A stretch of DNA of 64,000 nt from Chondrus crispus (taxonomy: Eukaryota; Rhodophyta; Florideophyceae; Gigartinales; Gigartinaceae): contig NW_005179055.1 of NCBI RefSeq assembly GCF_000350225.1, forward strand, positions 124,143 to 188,142, read 5' to 3'. The notes beneath the pieces are model-generated. The model was not told where the DNA came from, did no database searches, and saw only the letters and a list, made by a program, of their open reading frames with translations. The translations under genes were made by a program, and so were the position numbers. Shown here piece after piece: positions 9,017 through 20,813 of the stretch (position 1 is the stretch's first letter; every line of letters begins with the position of its first letter).

Positions 9017-12000
9017 CCGCCTTGAGCAGCGTCTAGCGCCGCCCCTTCTCTCCTGTGTCGTAAAGGCTTTCTTCGCCCGCTCTCTAGTGTACGCTCGGTC
9101 GCTGTTTGCTCCTCTGGCTCTTCCCCTTCCTCGGAGGGTTGGCGACCGGCGGCGTCGTTCTGTCTTCGGTCGTTCCGGGCGAGCGGGCGCACTAGAGGCG
9201 GGAAGCCACGGTGGCGGGCGCGGGCCTCCATATCTCCCGTAGGGCCGCAGCCAACCTACCTGCCCAGTGCGAAATGGCGGCGGAGTGGTAGCGGATCGGG
9301 CCCCTCACTCTCCCCCCCGACCTCGCCACGCGTGGCGGTTCGTCCAGTCTCGTACTCGTACAACAAGAGGACGCGAACTCCTCGTCCCCTTCTTCCGTTT
9401 CGACGGTGCAGCGCGATGTGCTCTGATTCGTGAGGGCACATGCTGCCACGCGCGGATGGGTGGCCCCGGAGTCGCACGAACTCGCCCCGCCATCTCGTGT
9501 TGCGGCGTTCTCCACGGCCGCCGCTGCGTTTTTCCTCCCGTCGCCTCCCTCTGCCGGCGACCTCCTCGTCTGGTCTAAGGTGGACGGCGCATCTGGGGAG
9601 GAACGCGGTGAGGGGTTAAGGCGCGAGCTCGGACGGGATGGTTGTCCGGATCGACCGGAATTCGACGAGCTTCGATTGGCCAAATGGTCCTTACGGGGCT
9701 GAGGGGTACGCACGGGCAATTCCCGACATACCCGAATTAACGAGCTCCCATTGGCCAGAGGGCCCCCCGACTCTCTTTCCCGGCTTGAGGAGCCTGTGGA
9801 GCGGCTTCTCTCGCTCGTCGGTCCCCTACGGGCGCGCGACTAGCGACGGGTTTACGTCCCCGGCGGGCGTCGTTCCCGTCTTCCCTCCCCCTCTAGGGAG
9901 GTGTGAGGCAAGCTTCGTTCATTCCTTGTCTACCGAAGGGACGTACTGTACGACGCACAGTCGCATACCTTCATGTTCGCGGCGGTGTCGGTGGTCTCGT
10001 GCCGAGCGAGCTTGTCCCCCTCCCTCACCAGGTCGGCCCTACTAAGTGACGGTCCGGAGGGGGACTAATTCCGGTCGTCCTTTTCCGTAAGCCCCTCTAT
10101 CGTCGCGCGAGCGGGCGACTTCCATTCTCTTCTCCTTCCGTCACGATGCCCCCCTTCGGTGCCTTCTCCGAGTGGGGGGGCGAATAGGGGGAACCGCGTT
10201 TTCCCCGCCGTCTCGTCAGCGTCCCTCGCGGCTGCTCTTCTTGTCCCGTGAAAGGTGAGGGGCGAGGTTCGCATCCTTTTCCCCATTTCCACCGCCGTCA
10301 CGCACCGTGCGATCCACAGTTCCCGCGCGTCCGTATGTACGAAGTCAATGGGGTGCGTGTAAGAGCTTCCGTTCGGGGTTGGTGCAGAGAGCAGACGTGC
10401 CCGCTGTAGTGGAGAGGGAGAGAGAGGCCCCCCCCGCTCCCTTGGGGAAGCGGGGGGGAGCGTCTACAATGAGGTGTAATTGCGGGGGACGGGTGTTGCG
10501 TTCCTCGTGAGATGAGCGTCCTTGAGCGCCGACGCCGACTGCGCGAGCCCCGCGAGTCTCTCTCCCGGGGAGGGAGTGTGTCGAATGGTCTGGTGTGTGG
10601 GTACAGTAACCCCCCTTAAAAAGAGGGGAGGATTCCGCTCGACCCAGGGGTACGTGTCCTCAAGAACAGGCGAGGACAGCGCGAGTCGGGCGCATCGCTC
10701 CCCACCGTAGAGGCGTGTCGTACCTAGGGGTCCGGTGGCCGATAGTGTAACTCCGTTTTGCGACAACGATGCCGTTGAATAATTCCCGCTGGCCCTGCTC
10801 CGGCGCACTGATCGATGAGAACGAGCGTCGGGGCTCTTCGTGAGGCGGCGTGTCTTTTCCGCCGTCGGTCAGGTCTCTGCTTGGTGGAGTGAGAGGCGTG
10901 TTTACGCCCTCCTCGCAGACGGTGCCGCGCAGACGGCGTTTGAAGACGTGCTTCTGCTCCGCAGCGCGCCCCCACTCCCTGCCTCGAATCTCTTTCCGCC
11001 GTCCCTCAATTCACCAGCTTAGCGACATCCCTCCTCGTCCTTCTGTTCCGCCGTCTGCCGGTGCAGTCGGTGGCGAGATAGCCTCAGCGTCGTCTTGGTT
11101 GGCGTGGCGTGCCTGCGCTGTGCGCCATTTTCTTGGTGTTCGTCGCTCGCCGCTCGCGTGCGACCTTGTACTCTGCGTCCAGAGCGAGGGCCTTCCTGTA
11201 CGCCGTTTGTTTCCCTCACGTGCGCATAGCGCGTGTGAGTAAGGCACGTGCCCTCCATCATCCAATGTAATTGTCCATTGTTCACTAATTTTTCACAACT
11301 TAGGGTCGGATGGCGGCGGTTCGGTGTGAGAAATCAAGCTTGCCTCGACTTTCCAGCAATGCACATGTCCACCGGTACATTGTAGCCGCCCCTCCCCCCT
11401 TTTTTGCCTAAATTTTTCGGAAGGCGGCGGTGGTGACTTGGTGATGGCATGAGCGGCGAGCGGCGGGTCTTATTATGTAAGTACATGCCTGTCGTACAGT
11501 ATATGGGCTGCATGCGCGCGCACCGTGCAGCTTGGATTGCATGACTGTAGGGCCACCTTTTCTCCTCCATATTTTTCTTGCATTTTTAGAAGGCGACTGT
11601 GGCGAATTTTCCGACGGTGGGGCACTGCACTGGCCGACGGCGGTCATGCCACCTATTTTAGTGGCAAAGTTTTGCCATTTTCCCAATTTTCGCAGTTTTA
11701 GAGTGCGGGGGTTAGGAAAGGAGCCCGCGCCGAGGTAACAGTTGCGCATCAGAGTTCGTCTGCCTCGTCCCCACTTGGTCCCTACATTGAGCATGGGTAC
11801 GCGTTCCCTTGCTTCTCGTGCATTATTTTCTGCGATCCGCGCGTTCGCGTACGCACTGGCCCTGAGCCTTGGAGGCGACCCTCCCTGTATTATCGAACGC
11901 ACCACGCTCGCTCGCTTCGACCACGATCTCCCAACTCTTCTCCTCCGCGCCGCGTTTTGTGCGTGTTCACAGACGGCGGGGCGGTACGGAGGTGGCGGGA

Positions 12001-12246
12001 ACGACCCCGTCGACCTGGGGATCGGAGGTAGCGTCTTCGACCGGTGTGCACCATCTCGGCTGCCCGCACGTACATCTGCTGACCCATTTTTTTGTCCTAC
12101 GGCCCCGCGGCGTCGGGGTTCAGAGGATGCCAAATCTTCCGTGTATCCATTACCGAAATGAGGAGATGGCTTCCCCGGCGATCGACTACGTGGTCTCGTC
12201 AGGGTCTCTCCTCATCATCCAAAAGGGCTTGTTTTCGTCTTGTTTT
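9017..12246. other. GC-rich non-coding block
   Basis: No convincing coding frame on either strand despite many spurious open frames caused by high GC. An imperfect direct repeat of about 38 bp occurs at 9653-9690 and 9728-9765 (shared core ATTGGCCA). Presumably decayed retroelement interior or LTR. Confidence 0.4.
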
Positions 12247-12302
12247 NNNNNNNNNNNNNNNNNNNNGTGCACGTACTGTCTTACGAAAACAAGACGAAAA
12301 CA
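12230..12302. repeat. 17-bp perfect inverted repeat flanking the assembly gap
   Basis: TGTTTTCGTCTTGTTTT at 12230-12246 and its exact reverse complement at 12286-12302 bracket the run of N. The arrangement could be a genuine hairpin that stopped sequencing or a join between inverted copies. Confidence 0.75.
12247..12266. other. Assembly gap of 20 N
   Basis: Twenty undetermined bases. The true length is unknown. The elements on either side are on opposite strands. Confidence 0.98.
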
Positions 12303-12542
12303 ACAGCATGCTGTCTTCCCTCTCGCGTCTTGTCGGCGACGTCGGAAGCTGTTCGTTGGCTTGACTTGTGGCTGCGTGTCGGCGTCGTCGCGCCCTCTGG
12401 CACTGGCTCTGTCCGTCAACACGTCTTGACGTCGGGCGTCGTCCGATCGTGTGACCCTCCGATGAGGGCAGCTGTCCTTTCACGCCTCTCTTTCCGGTCT
12501 GCTCGTGCACCCTGACGTTTTAATCCGCGAAGGAGCGGTTGA

Positions 12543-12555
12543 GGCCCCCCCCTCA
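12543..12555 (-). other. Polypurine tract of the truncated gypsy element
   Basis: On the minus strand a run of eight G follows the chromodomain stop (TTGAGGGGGGGGC). This is the expected plus-strand primer site just upstream of the 3' LTR. Confidence 0.55.
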
Positions 12556-15500
12556 AGCGTGAACGTCCGCGTTCACGTTTGAGTTGAGGTCCATGCCGGT
12601 GCCTCTCCGGAGGCGTTGGGCGTAACGAGACACCAACTCCTCCGGGACGTGAGTCCGCGCAGTCCAGGTGGGCGTGTCGTAATCCGCCCACTTGATGGGG
12701 AACTCGATAGTTCCGTCTTGCATATCTCAGTGCTTCAGTAGTCGCTCGACAGCGTACTGTGTTCCCTCTCTGACCTTGTCGGCAAGGTCAGCTGGGGTTG
12801 TTGTGCTCCCCCGTGGCGCGTCCGTCGGCGGTGGTGCGTATACGCAGCGGTCTGCGGAGACCCGCTCAGTGACCCCATCACGATCGATCGTGATGGTTCG
12901 GCGGTCGTTCGCGAGGACGCGGTAGGGTCCGACCGCGGGGGACGCGAGCTTGTTCGAAGTTTCCCCCCGTCCGTGGGGTTGAGGTATACGTACTCTCCCG
13001 GACGGAGTCGCGAGTTGATCCGTCGTATGCGCTTATCGAAGTCGCGCTTGTAGCTAGCCTGCGTCCGACGCAGGCTCCCGTAGGCCTTCTGGATTGTCGA
13101 ATCCAAGGTCTTGAGGAACTCGATGCGTTGGTCCCCTCTGTCGGCAGGGGGGGCGTCACCGTCGGGTCGTCGAAGCGAGAACTCCGGCGGTGGTCTGGTG
13201 AGCACGAGCTCGAACGGCGTCGTGCCGGTGGTGCGGTGCACGTGGGAGATATACGCGTACGTAAGCGGCCCCACGTACACGTCCCAGTCGTCTTGATGCT
13301 CGCCAACGTAGTTGCGTAGCATCGCAGCGATCGTTCGGTTGTATGGCTCAACTTGCCCGTTCGTCTGGGGATGGTATGCCGATGTGTACATATTAGTTAT
13401 CCCCAGAACACGGCACGTGCTGTGGAAGAACTTGGCGTTGAACTGCGGTCCGTTATCCGACAGCAACGTGCGCGGGACGCCGTATTTAAACACCCACGAC
13501 TCGCAGAACGCAACTGCGACGGTGTATGCGGTTATCGTGCGGAGGGCCACGACTTGCGTCAGCTTACTGAAGCGGTCCGTAGTCACGAGCAGGAACCTTT
13601 TTCCTGTCTTCGTCTTGGGGAGCGGCCCCAAGATGTCGATCGCGAGGCTCTCGAGGGGCCTCGTAGCTGGAAACAATCTCAATCGGTTGAGATGTTTCCT
13701 CAGCTTGACCCGGTTCATCGCGCAGGTTCGACACCCGCACACCGTGGCAGCGACGTCTGCAGCCAAGTGGGGCCAGTAGTACTCGCGTCGAAGTGCGTAG
13801 TACATACGGTTCTGGCCCGGGTGCCCCGCGATGGCCGGGTTGTGGCACAGGCGAAGGAGCCTGGCGCGGAGCGTCCGAGGTACCACCACCTGAACGATAT
13901 CAGGGTCGAAGGGGTGTCTCCGTTTGAGCACCCCTTGGTGGTCCTCGAAGAACGCGGAGTTCCGGGACTCTGACTGTCGTGCCAAAACGGTTTGGCAGAA
14001 GTCATCCACGGGTTGCTCCTCGGCTATCTCCTCTATCGTAAGAGGGGCCGGAAGGTCGTCTTGCGGTGGGGCGACCGGGGAGTCGAGCGCGCCAGCCTCG
14101 GGGTCTTCGGCGCGCTGGATGTCGGCGGCGTCGAACTCGTCGTTCTCCTCCCAAAACGAATTGGGTCCTTGGAGAGCGGGGGCTTCGTCGTTGCCTCTCG
14201 GTTCGTCGCGCGTCCGTACGCGCGACCTTGTTCGGGCTTCGGCTCGATTCCGTGTCGTTACGAAGACATGGGCGTCCTGATGATCACAGCTCGCGGTACA
14301 AGCGTGGTCTGCGAGCTCGTTCGATACGTCTCGAACTGTCGTGCCTCCGTCGAAAGTGGGGATGTCGTCATCCACCTCGACGGTGGGGCGAGGGTCATCG
14401 GCGACCTTCGGCGACACGAGTCGTGACAGGGCATCGGGCACCTGATGCACGCGTCCGGGGCGGTACTGAATGGTGAAATCGTATTCAGCCAGACGTACCC
14501 GCCACCGGGTGAGTCTTCCGGAACTCTCGGTGAGGGACATGAGCCATCGGAGGGCGTCATGGTCCGTCCGTACGGTGAACTTCGTGCCTTCTACGTACGG
14601 CCGTAGTGTACGGACGGCCCACACGACGGCGAAGCACTCGCGTTCCGTAGCGCTGTAGTTGTGCTCACTATCGGACAGTGAGTACGACCAATACCCCACG
14701 GGGCGCCAGTCGTTCGGCTCTTCGTGCTCCTGAAGTAAGGTGCAGCCGAGTTGGTAGGCACTCGCGTCGGTGTCTATCATGTACGGACGACCGTGCCGGG
14801 GCAACGCGAGGATCGGCGGAGCGATCATGCACTTCTTAAGGTTCTCGAACGCCTGAAATTGCAGCTCCGTGGGGTTGTAGAAGTCAGGATCCGAATCCTT
14901 GCGCGTCATGTCGGTCAGAGGACGCGCTATCTTAGCGAACCACTTAACGAATCGGCGGTATACGTTACACGCCCCGAGGAACGAGCGCACTTGCGTCAAC
15001 GTCCTCGGGAACGTGAACTTCTTGAAAGCGTCGGCCGCCGTATCAGCCACGCTCAACTTGCCTCGGGAGATGACGTGCCCCAGGTAGTACACCCTCGGTC
15101 GGAAGAAGCTGCACTTCTTGAGCTTAAGGGAGATACCGGAACTCCGCAGTAAGCTCAAGACGGTATCGAGATGCCTCGCGTGTTCTCCGTGCGTACGGGA
15201 GAACACGATCACGTCGTCGAGATAGACGAGGCATATTTGCCAGCGGACTCCGGAGAGTATTATGTCGAGCGCCCGTTGGAAGGTGGCCGGTGCCCCTTTG
15301 AGTCCAAACGGCATGCGCAAGTGGCGAAACGTGCCCATGTGCGTCGTAAACGTGGTCTTATCCCGGTCTTCCGGAGCGACCGGTATCTGCCAATAACCGG
15401 AATTGCAGTCCAACGTGGTGAAGACGGCTGCATCTCCTAACGAGTCGATGCAGTCGAACATTCGTGGCAGCGGATACGAATCCGCTGCGGTCTTCCCGTT

Positions 15501-16619
15501 GAGACGCCGGTAGTCCACGCAGAACCGAAGAGAGCCGTCTTTCTTTGGTACGAGAACCACGGGGGACGCCCACTCGGTGCTCGCGGGTTCGATAACCCCT
15601 GCGTTCAACATCTTGTTGACCTCCTTCGCGACCATTTCGCGCATGGCCGGGCCCTTCCGATAGGGCATAGAACGAATCGGTTTCGTTCCCGGTTCGAGGG
15701 GAATGCGGTGCTCCGTGGCTTGGATCGTTCCAAGCGCACCGCTCCACAGACTCGAGTGCTTACGGAGCATCTCGAGTACGTGGTCACGGAGTTTGTCATC
15801 GGCGATGTATGACAGGTCGATCTCTTTTTCCCAATCCATCGGTGGATTTTCGGGATCCTTTTGCTGGGGGAGTACAGTACCCCTCGCCGTCGGTTGGCAT
15901 AAAGGTGACCGTTCGTCCGGGTCGACCCCCCTGCCCCCGGCGGTGGTCTTATCGTCGGAGTTGGATCGGCCAACTCCTACCCCACCGACTTGATCGGTCA
16001 AGTCGGTCAGGTGTAGCGCGTGCGCGATCCCCTCGGCGATCTTACGTTCGGGAGTGAGGATCGCGAAGGGGTCGCGCTTCGCGTATCCCACGACGGTGTG
16101 CTTCGGAAGCCTCTTTCCTCGTCTTGAGAAATTCTCGACGATGACGTCGAAGGTCTGATTCGGTAGGACCTCCGCGACGCCATTCGTCAGCCTCACTCCA
16201 TGTCGGTGTTGGAGTGAGGGCTTGGGTTCCAGGAACACGAGGCCCCTCCCCGCGGTTGTCACACGCACGCGGGCTTGTGACATCGCGGGGATGGTAACCC
16301 AGCGGGCGATTCGGATCGCTTGCGGGGCCTCCTTGCGTACGTCTGGCCGACCCGTGTGTCGCCCGTGTCGCCTGGTAGGGGGAGTCGACTCCCCCTTTCC
16401 GTCGACGATGGCGACGGAACCGCTTTGGCGTAGCTCCATTCGTTGAGCTTCGATGTCGATACATCGCACGTGCGTATCGATGAAGGCCGTGCCGAGGAGG
16501 ACCGGCACGGCGAGCTGGTCCGCGACTACGAACGGAATTCGGAACACCGTGTTCCTCAACCGCACGGCCAGGCGGACGACGGCCGAAAGCTTGAGGGGGT
16601 TGATATTCGCGCCTGCCAA
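12553..16619 (-). pseudogene. Ty3/gypsy pol: protease end, RT, RNase H, integrase, chromodomain
   Basis: The first 1294 codons (16619-12735) start at a TTG with the last protease motif (VLLGTAFIDTHV). Reverse transcriptase follows (LDCNSGYWQIPV, the catalytic VYLDDVIVF box), then RNase H (MIDTDASAYQLGCTL). The integrase has its zinc-binding and catalytic parts (HPGQNRM...CRTCA, LAIDILGPL, LLSDNGPQF). Near 12945 the frame slips: the natural continuation (SPAVGPYRVLANDRRT) lies in another frame. It passes a TGA at 12727-12729 and ends at 12553 with a chromodomain (FPIKWADYDTPTW). Chromodomains on integrase tails target chromoviruses to heterochromatin. Truncation, frameshift and stop make it inactive. 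Confidence 0.85.
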
Positions 16620-16624
16620 TCGTG

Positions 16625-17280
16625 GCAGAGGTTCTTGACTTTTCCATATTTTCCCCGTTCAAAACAAAGCCTCAAAATGCACTGAATGAGCACATATTGG
16701 CGCCGGAAGGATCTATTCGTAATGATATATATACTCCATGCGAGTTGATTCATAATGCGTACAAGGAGTCCGTCACATATTCATAACATTGTCAATGGCT
16801 TCAAAGCCTGTGGTGTATGTTGCGCAGTGCGACGCAGGGCTATTCCGGAAGTTATCAAGATAGCAGACATCACCAACACGGACGGCTATGCCACTAAGCA
16901 GGAGGCATTTAGTTCTTTTTAGATCTTTGTACGAGCTACAGGACCACTAGGAATTCATTGCGGTCCGATGGTCCCGTTATGCAGAATGGAACGTTAAATA
17001 CGAAGGGTGGGGCACTGCTGAATAGCGACGATGTATTGAAGGAGTTATCGGAGAGGGAAGCGGCGCGTGCTACCGCGGCCCGCGCTCGTGTGTAGAGAGA
17101 TGCAGAGAAACGTCGTATTCAGCGGGAGCTGGAGGCCGAGGAGCGCATTTCGGCGAGGGACGCGGCGGAAGGAGCACGAATCGCCCATGTATTGTGGATG
17201 TCGGAGAGGGGTGGGCGTGAGATGCAACGGCAGATATCCCGAGGGGGAAGGAGGTCTCTTGCGCGACAGCGTGCACTAGG
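16625..17280 (+). pseudogene. C-terminal half of the split Tigger-like transposase
   Basis: From about 16627 a plus-strand frame reads VLDFSIFSPFKTK (third catalytic Asp context of DDE_1 transposases), LNEHILAPEG and AYKESVTYS. A frameshift leads to NIVNGFKACGVY. A final Glu/Arg/Ala-rich coiled tail (SDDVLKELSEREAARATAARARV, TAG, RDAEKRRIQRELEAEERI) is typical of Tigger/jerky C termini. It continues, on the same strand, the N-terminal half that stops at 5878. The element was therefore opened by the intervening 10.7 kb, with loss of the segment around the second Asp. Confidence 0.65.
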
Positions 17281-17966
17281 GTGACCTGGGTAACCACGAA
17301 AAAACTAAAAGAAAATACAATCTTTTGATGCGCAGTGGTTCGAAATTCGGTTTAGGATAGCTCCTTGAGGTGGCTTAAGCCAATGAGGCCGTTCACCACA
17401 GTTGTGGTGCCGTTTTGATTCAGCATCGGAATCTTAGGCATTTGTCTCCCGGGTGCGTTTGACATTCGTGGACGACATAGATGTATGTCAGAAAACGTTC
17501 CGGCGGCACTAATAGCATATACAATTCGACAACATGGCCGTATCTGACATGGGACGATGTCTGCACGAGCGTGCAGACACACGGCTCTGTCTGCACTACC
17601 GTGCAAAACCATGATGTTGGTATCAAAGCTGGCTAGTTCATGGCCACAGACACGCACTTTTAACCCTTATGAAAGCACCTAACGGTAATGATTGTGAACG
17701 TTAACAGTAAAATGGCCACCGGAAATCGACTTAACATCGGACAACAACTGCAGTTGCCCACTACTGCTACCAACCAGTCGTTCTTCATTCTCATTTTCCT
17801 TTCCATCTAAACCATTATCCCATTCGCTCTTGACGCCATCATCAACCGCCGATTCTGATTTATCATTAGCGAAATAAGAGCAGTTCCCTTCGTATCGGGG
17901 TTTTGATCCTGAAACACCATTCTACGTTTTTCTCCTTCGGTTCTAGCTTGTGAAAATTTGTAATAC
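17281..17966. other. Gene-free spacer
   Basis: No supported coding frame. Contains a 20-bp palindrome (GTCTGCACG/CGTGCAGAC arms) at 17559-17578. Probably the non-coding ends of the flanking Tigger and Crypton elements. Confidence 0.4.
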
Positions 17967-19470
17967 CTACGCTATCCCGTTTACCGGAAAAGCGTAGAAT
18001 GTCATCCTGCTGCTTTCGCCTGCTCCGCCCTCTAGGTTCTGATAATTTTTTAGAGACCGTATATCGCGATGTCCAGTACGCATTGCGGCTGACGAGTCAG
18101 CATGCCCAGCATCAATTAACAAAGTAGCAACCGTTCCACGCAGCTCATGTGTCGTCATTCCACCTTGAGACCCGGTCCCTGTAATTCCCTCTTTCTCACA
18201 GATAGACCTAACAATGCGCGAGAACGTGTTTCGTCCTAGGTGCTGCCGCCTGAAGAAGTCACCGAACTTGGTGGCTTTTTGGTTGGCACCAAGAAAAAGG
18301 TGGTCAGTACCACAATCCTTTGCCATTCTCACCAAAATGAAGGCATTGATAGCCTCAAAAATATTCAAATTTCCATCTAAAGAAGGACGATTCCAAACGC
18401 AAATTTCTGTCGCCTTTTCACGCACTGTGTTCCATCCACCAGCATTCGTCTTTGAAGCTCCGATTCTACTTCCCACTTCAGCTCTTATTTTCCAGACTTC
18501 CTCCCCGCCGAGCTTCCTTTTGGTAAATTGGCTGACGGTTAGGTTAACCAATGCGGTTGGTCGCATTGCAGTGATGAGGGCAATGTCGAAGATGAGCCTG
18601 GCCTGGAAGCCGAGTGGGTTGTCACGTGGCAAAAACGGAGAATTGTACAGCCGTTTGAGATCGTCGCTGGATAGGACGTTGTGGCTCTTAGAAAACACTC
18701 CCTTGGACTGCTGGAAACTGCCTTTGTTATCGATCACGGCCATCAAACCATCCTTTGAGCAATTAAAAATATGCCTTCAAGTAACTTGACGTGGTAGCCC
18801 CAATCTCTGGAAAACGATCGCTGGATGCCTGTAATGTAGCCCTTCATAGTGCTTGGCTTGACTTCGCTTTCCGACTTGGTGCTCTTGTAGTTGACCACGA
18901 ACTCTATTAAGTGAAATCGAATCTGTTTGAGTTGATCAAGAGTCCAGTTAACATAGTCGCGGGGGGACATTTCCCTTCCCCATCTCCAAAAAGTACCGTT
19001 TTAGTCTCTGACAGCTCCCATGCGACACGACGGTCTTTTTCGCTAAATATAAACGACCTAAGATGCTCCTCAGTTCGGAATGCATTATCAATAAATCCCG
19101 GTACAGAAGTGACGAATCGCGCAAAAGCGCGAAGGGCGGTAGAGTTAACACGAAGGGTGTTCAGTGGAATTCTTACTCCCATAAACGGTTGAGCTGCGCG
19201 AGAATGGGGTGAATCGAGAGAACAGGCCTGGGCGTTCACGGTGTTTTCCAGATAATTGGCAGGGACTGAAGGATTGGATCTGTTGTGGGGTGGGGTTTGA
19301 GGAACAAGCACCAGAGCCGAAGTGAGAGGGTCGTCCACATTTGGTGGTGGGGTTCCTGGAACAAAGTACATTTTGGTGGGTGGTGCCGTGGTAGGGGATC
19401 GGAGAAAGCTGCGATCAAGGGCAGTCTGAAATGGTGATGGCTCGTGGTCAGCCCCACCACCGTCGTCCAA
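17967..19470 (-). pseudogene. Crypton-type tyrosine recombinase, two frameshifts
   Basis: Three overlapping leftward frames spell one protein. The N-terminal part is 19470-18970. The core-binding helices (FVVNYKSTKSESEVKPSTMKG) are at 18970-18743. The catalytic domain is 18746-17967. Catalytic motifs are present: Arg in ITAMRPTALVNL, H-x-x-R in THELRGTVATLLIDAG, the second His in TGHRDIRS and the nucleophile Tyr in LKNYQNL. This is the R-H-R-H-Y set of Crypton/KIAA1958-like recombinases, which mobilise DNA through a circular intermediate. Frameshifts lie near 18970 and 18744. All catalytic residues survive, so decay looks recent. Cryptons have no inverted ends, so exact borders are unknown. 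Confidence 0.72.
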
Positions 19471-19600
19471 TATTTTAATATCCCTTTCCCGGCCTCGACG
19501 GTATCGATATGATATTTTGAATTACTTTTAGGCGGTTCTATCAAAAACAGAAACGATTTCGCGACATGGATGTCAAAACGCAGCTGGGAAGACAAACAGA

Positions 19601-19720
19601 TTGTCTCCCGTAGCTCTCGGGCTGACATCGGCTCTCGGGGTATGACATTCAACCCTCGGCAAGCCTCGGGTGATTGTCATACCCTCGAGGCTTGTGTCAT
19701 CCCTTGCAGCCGGGAGACAA
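19601..19720. repeat. Small foldback element
   Basis: TTGTCTCCCG at 19601-19610 is the exact inverse of CGGGAGACAA at 19711-19720. Inside are further short inverted and direct repeats (TATGACA/TGTCATA and repeated GCTCTCGGG). No ORF. Confidence 0.5.
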
Positions 19721-19927
19721 CCCACACGTGTCTCCTTCGGCAGGGTCCAACCCTCTGTCCAAGTTTGAGCTCAGTTGGAGCACTGGAAGTACCTCTTTAA
19801 TTTAAATGTTGATTTTGGTTAGAAATAGAGGGGGAGCTGATATACACCAAATACTTTATAGACATACTGCACTGCTAGACTTGCCCCATGGCTAAAATTT
19901 AGTCAAATATTGGGATTTACACCACTG

Positions 19928-20180
19928 CTAGTGTCTATTGGACAATGCGCCTCATTTGAGGATTTCGCCTCATATGAGGCTTTTTTGCCGCGCCGATTCT
20001 GGCGCAAAGAGGGAGAACTGAAAGCCATAGTTACCGCGAAACAGTAACAGTAAGAGTAAAAAACAATGTCCAAGTCCCTTGAAGGCACCTAGAATGCACG
20101 GTATTTAGGAGCGTCTTTCTAATGCTCTGACAGACTGGAAAAATCCTCATGATCAAAAACGTCCGTCCAATAGACACTAG
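19928..20180. repeat. MITE-like element with 16-bp inverted ends
   Basis: CTAGTGTCTATTGGAC at 19928-19943 is perfectly inverted at 20165-20180. The 253-bp interior has no ORF but contains a Dyad of GCCTCAT/ATGAGGC near 19950-19982. The flanks show no clear target duplication. Confidence 0.55.
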
Positions 20181-20368
20181 ACTTGCTCTTAAGATGCTAT
20201 GATCCGTGAGCACGGGTAGAGGATGCTGCAGTAATCTGTTGATCAGCTGCAGCTTCCAATCGGGGTTTACTTCTGAGACTTGAATAGCGCGTAACGACGA
20301 GTGTGTACGTTGAAAGCCGGGGCGAGTCGCTCTCAGATGCAGCGGCCTCTCCCTGTTTCTCTACATAT

Positions 20369-20775
20369 TGTGGCAAATCGCGGGGCGTTGGCTGCAGGGA
20401 ATACGTCAGAGACGACGGAGGTCGTCTAGGTTAGCGTTTGGTACGCTAACCAGAAAACAAGAGTAGTGGCGAGTTCGCTCTCTCCGGACTGATTCCCGGG
20501 AGGGCGCTGCCTTTTATTATATCCCTCGTCGCCGTTCCTTTCTCCACCGCCTTCCAGCGGCAGACTTTGTCTCGTGCATCGGCGCGGTGCATGCGAACGG
20601 GCGCCAGCGGCGGACGCCCGTTCAACTCTAATTGCAACCGAAAGGTCGTCTCGGGCAGCGGACGTCTGTTCGTCGGCGCTAAAGTGGAGACGCGGTCGCC
20701 TCTTGTTTCGTGCACCGTGATAAGGAAACGGCCGTATGTCCCAAGTAGCTCTGGGATCAATAGGGAATCGCTACA
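20369..20775 (-). repeat. 3' LTR of the gypsy element (intact, empty site)
   Basis: Starts TGTGGCAAATCGCGG and ends GCTACA on the plus strand. It carries one uninterrupted CTAG at 20426-20429, the site at which the other LTR holds the transposon. Also contains a small dyad (GGTTAGCG/CGCTAACC). Confidence 0.87.
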
Positions 20776-20813
20776 GTGCCCCACGAAGGGCGAGGCTTCG
20801 TGCAAGCGCTTCA

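Larger units (their letters stand above)
12267..16630 (-). mobile_element. 5'-truncated Ty3/gypsy chromovirus
   Basis: Leftward element with pol, C-terminal chromodomain and a polypurine tract (12543-12555 on the plus strand as CCCCCCCTCAA) directly after the chromodomain stop. The 3' LTR should begin near 12540 and run into the gap. At the right edge pol begins in the last part of the protease. Adjacent sequence from about 16630 is Tigger C-terminal coding DNA, so gag, the protease active site and the 5' LTR are missing. Confidence 0.75.

Noticed and set aside
9017-12246. Numerous long open frames on both strands
   Set aside because: They arise from high GC, have Arg/Pro/Ser-heavy composition, overlap on both strands and show no domain or ordered segment.
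20369-20775. Left LTR as a solo LTR of an unrelated element
   Set aside because: It matches the split LTR at 25659-25719/31238-31584 along its length, and pol ORFs lie between them in the right orientation.
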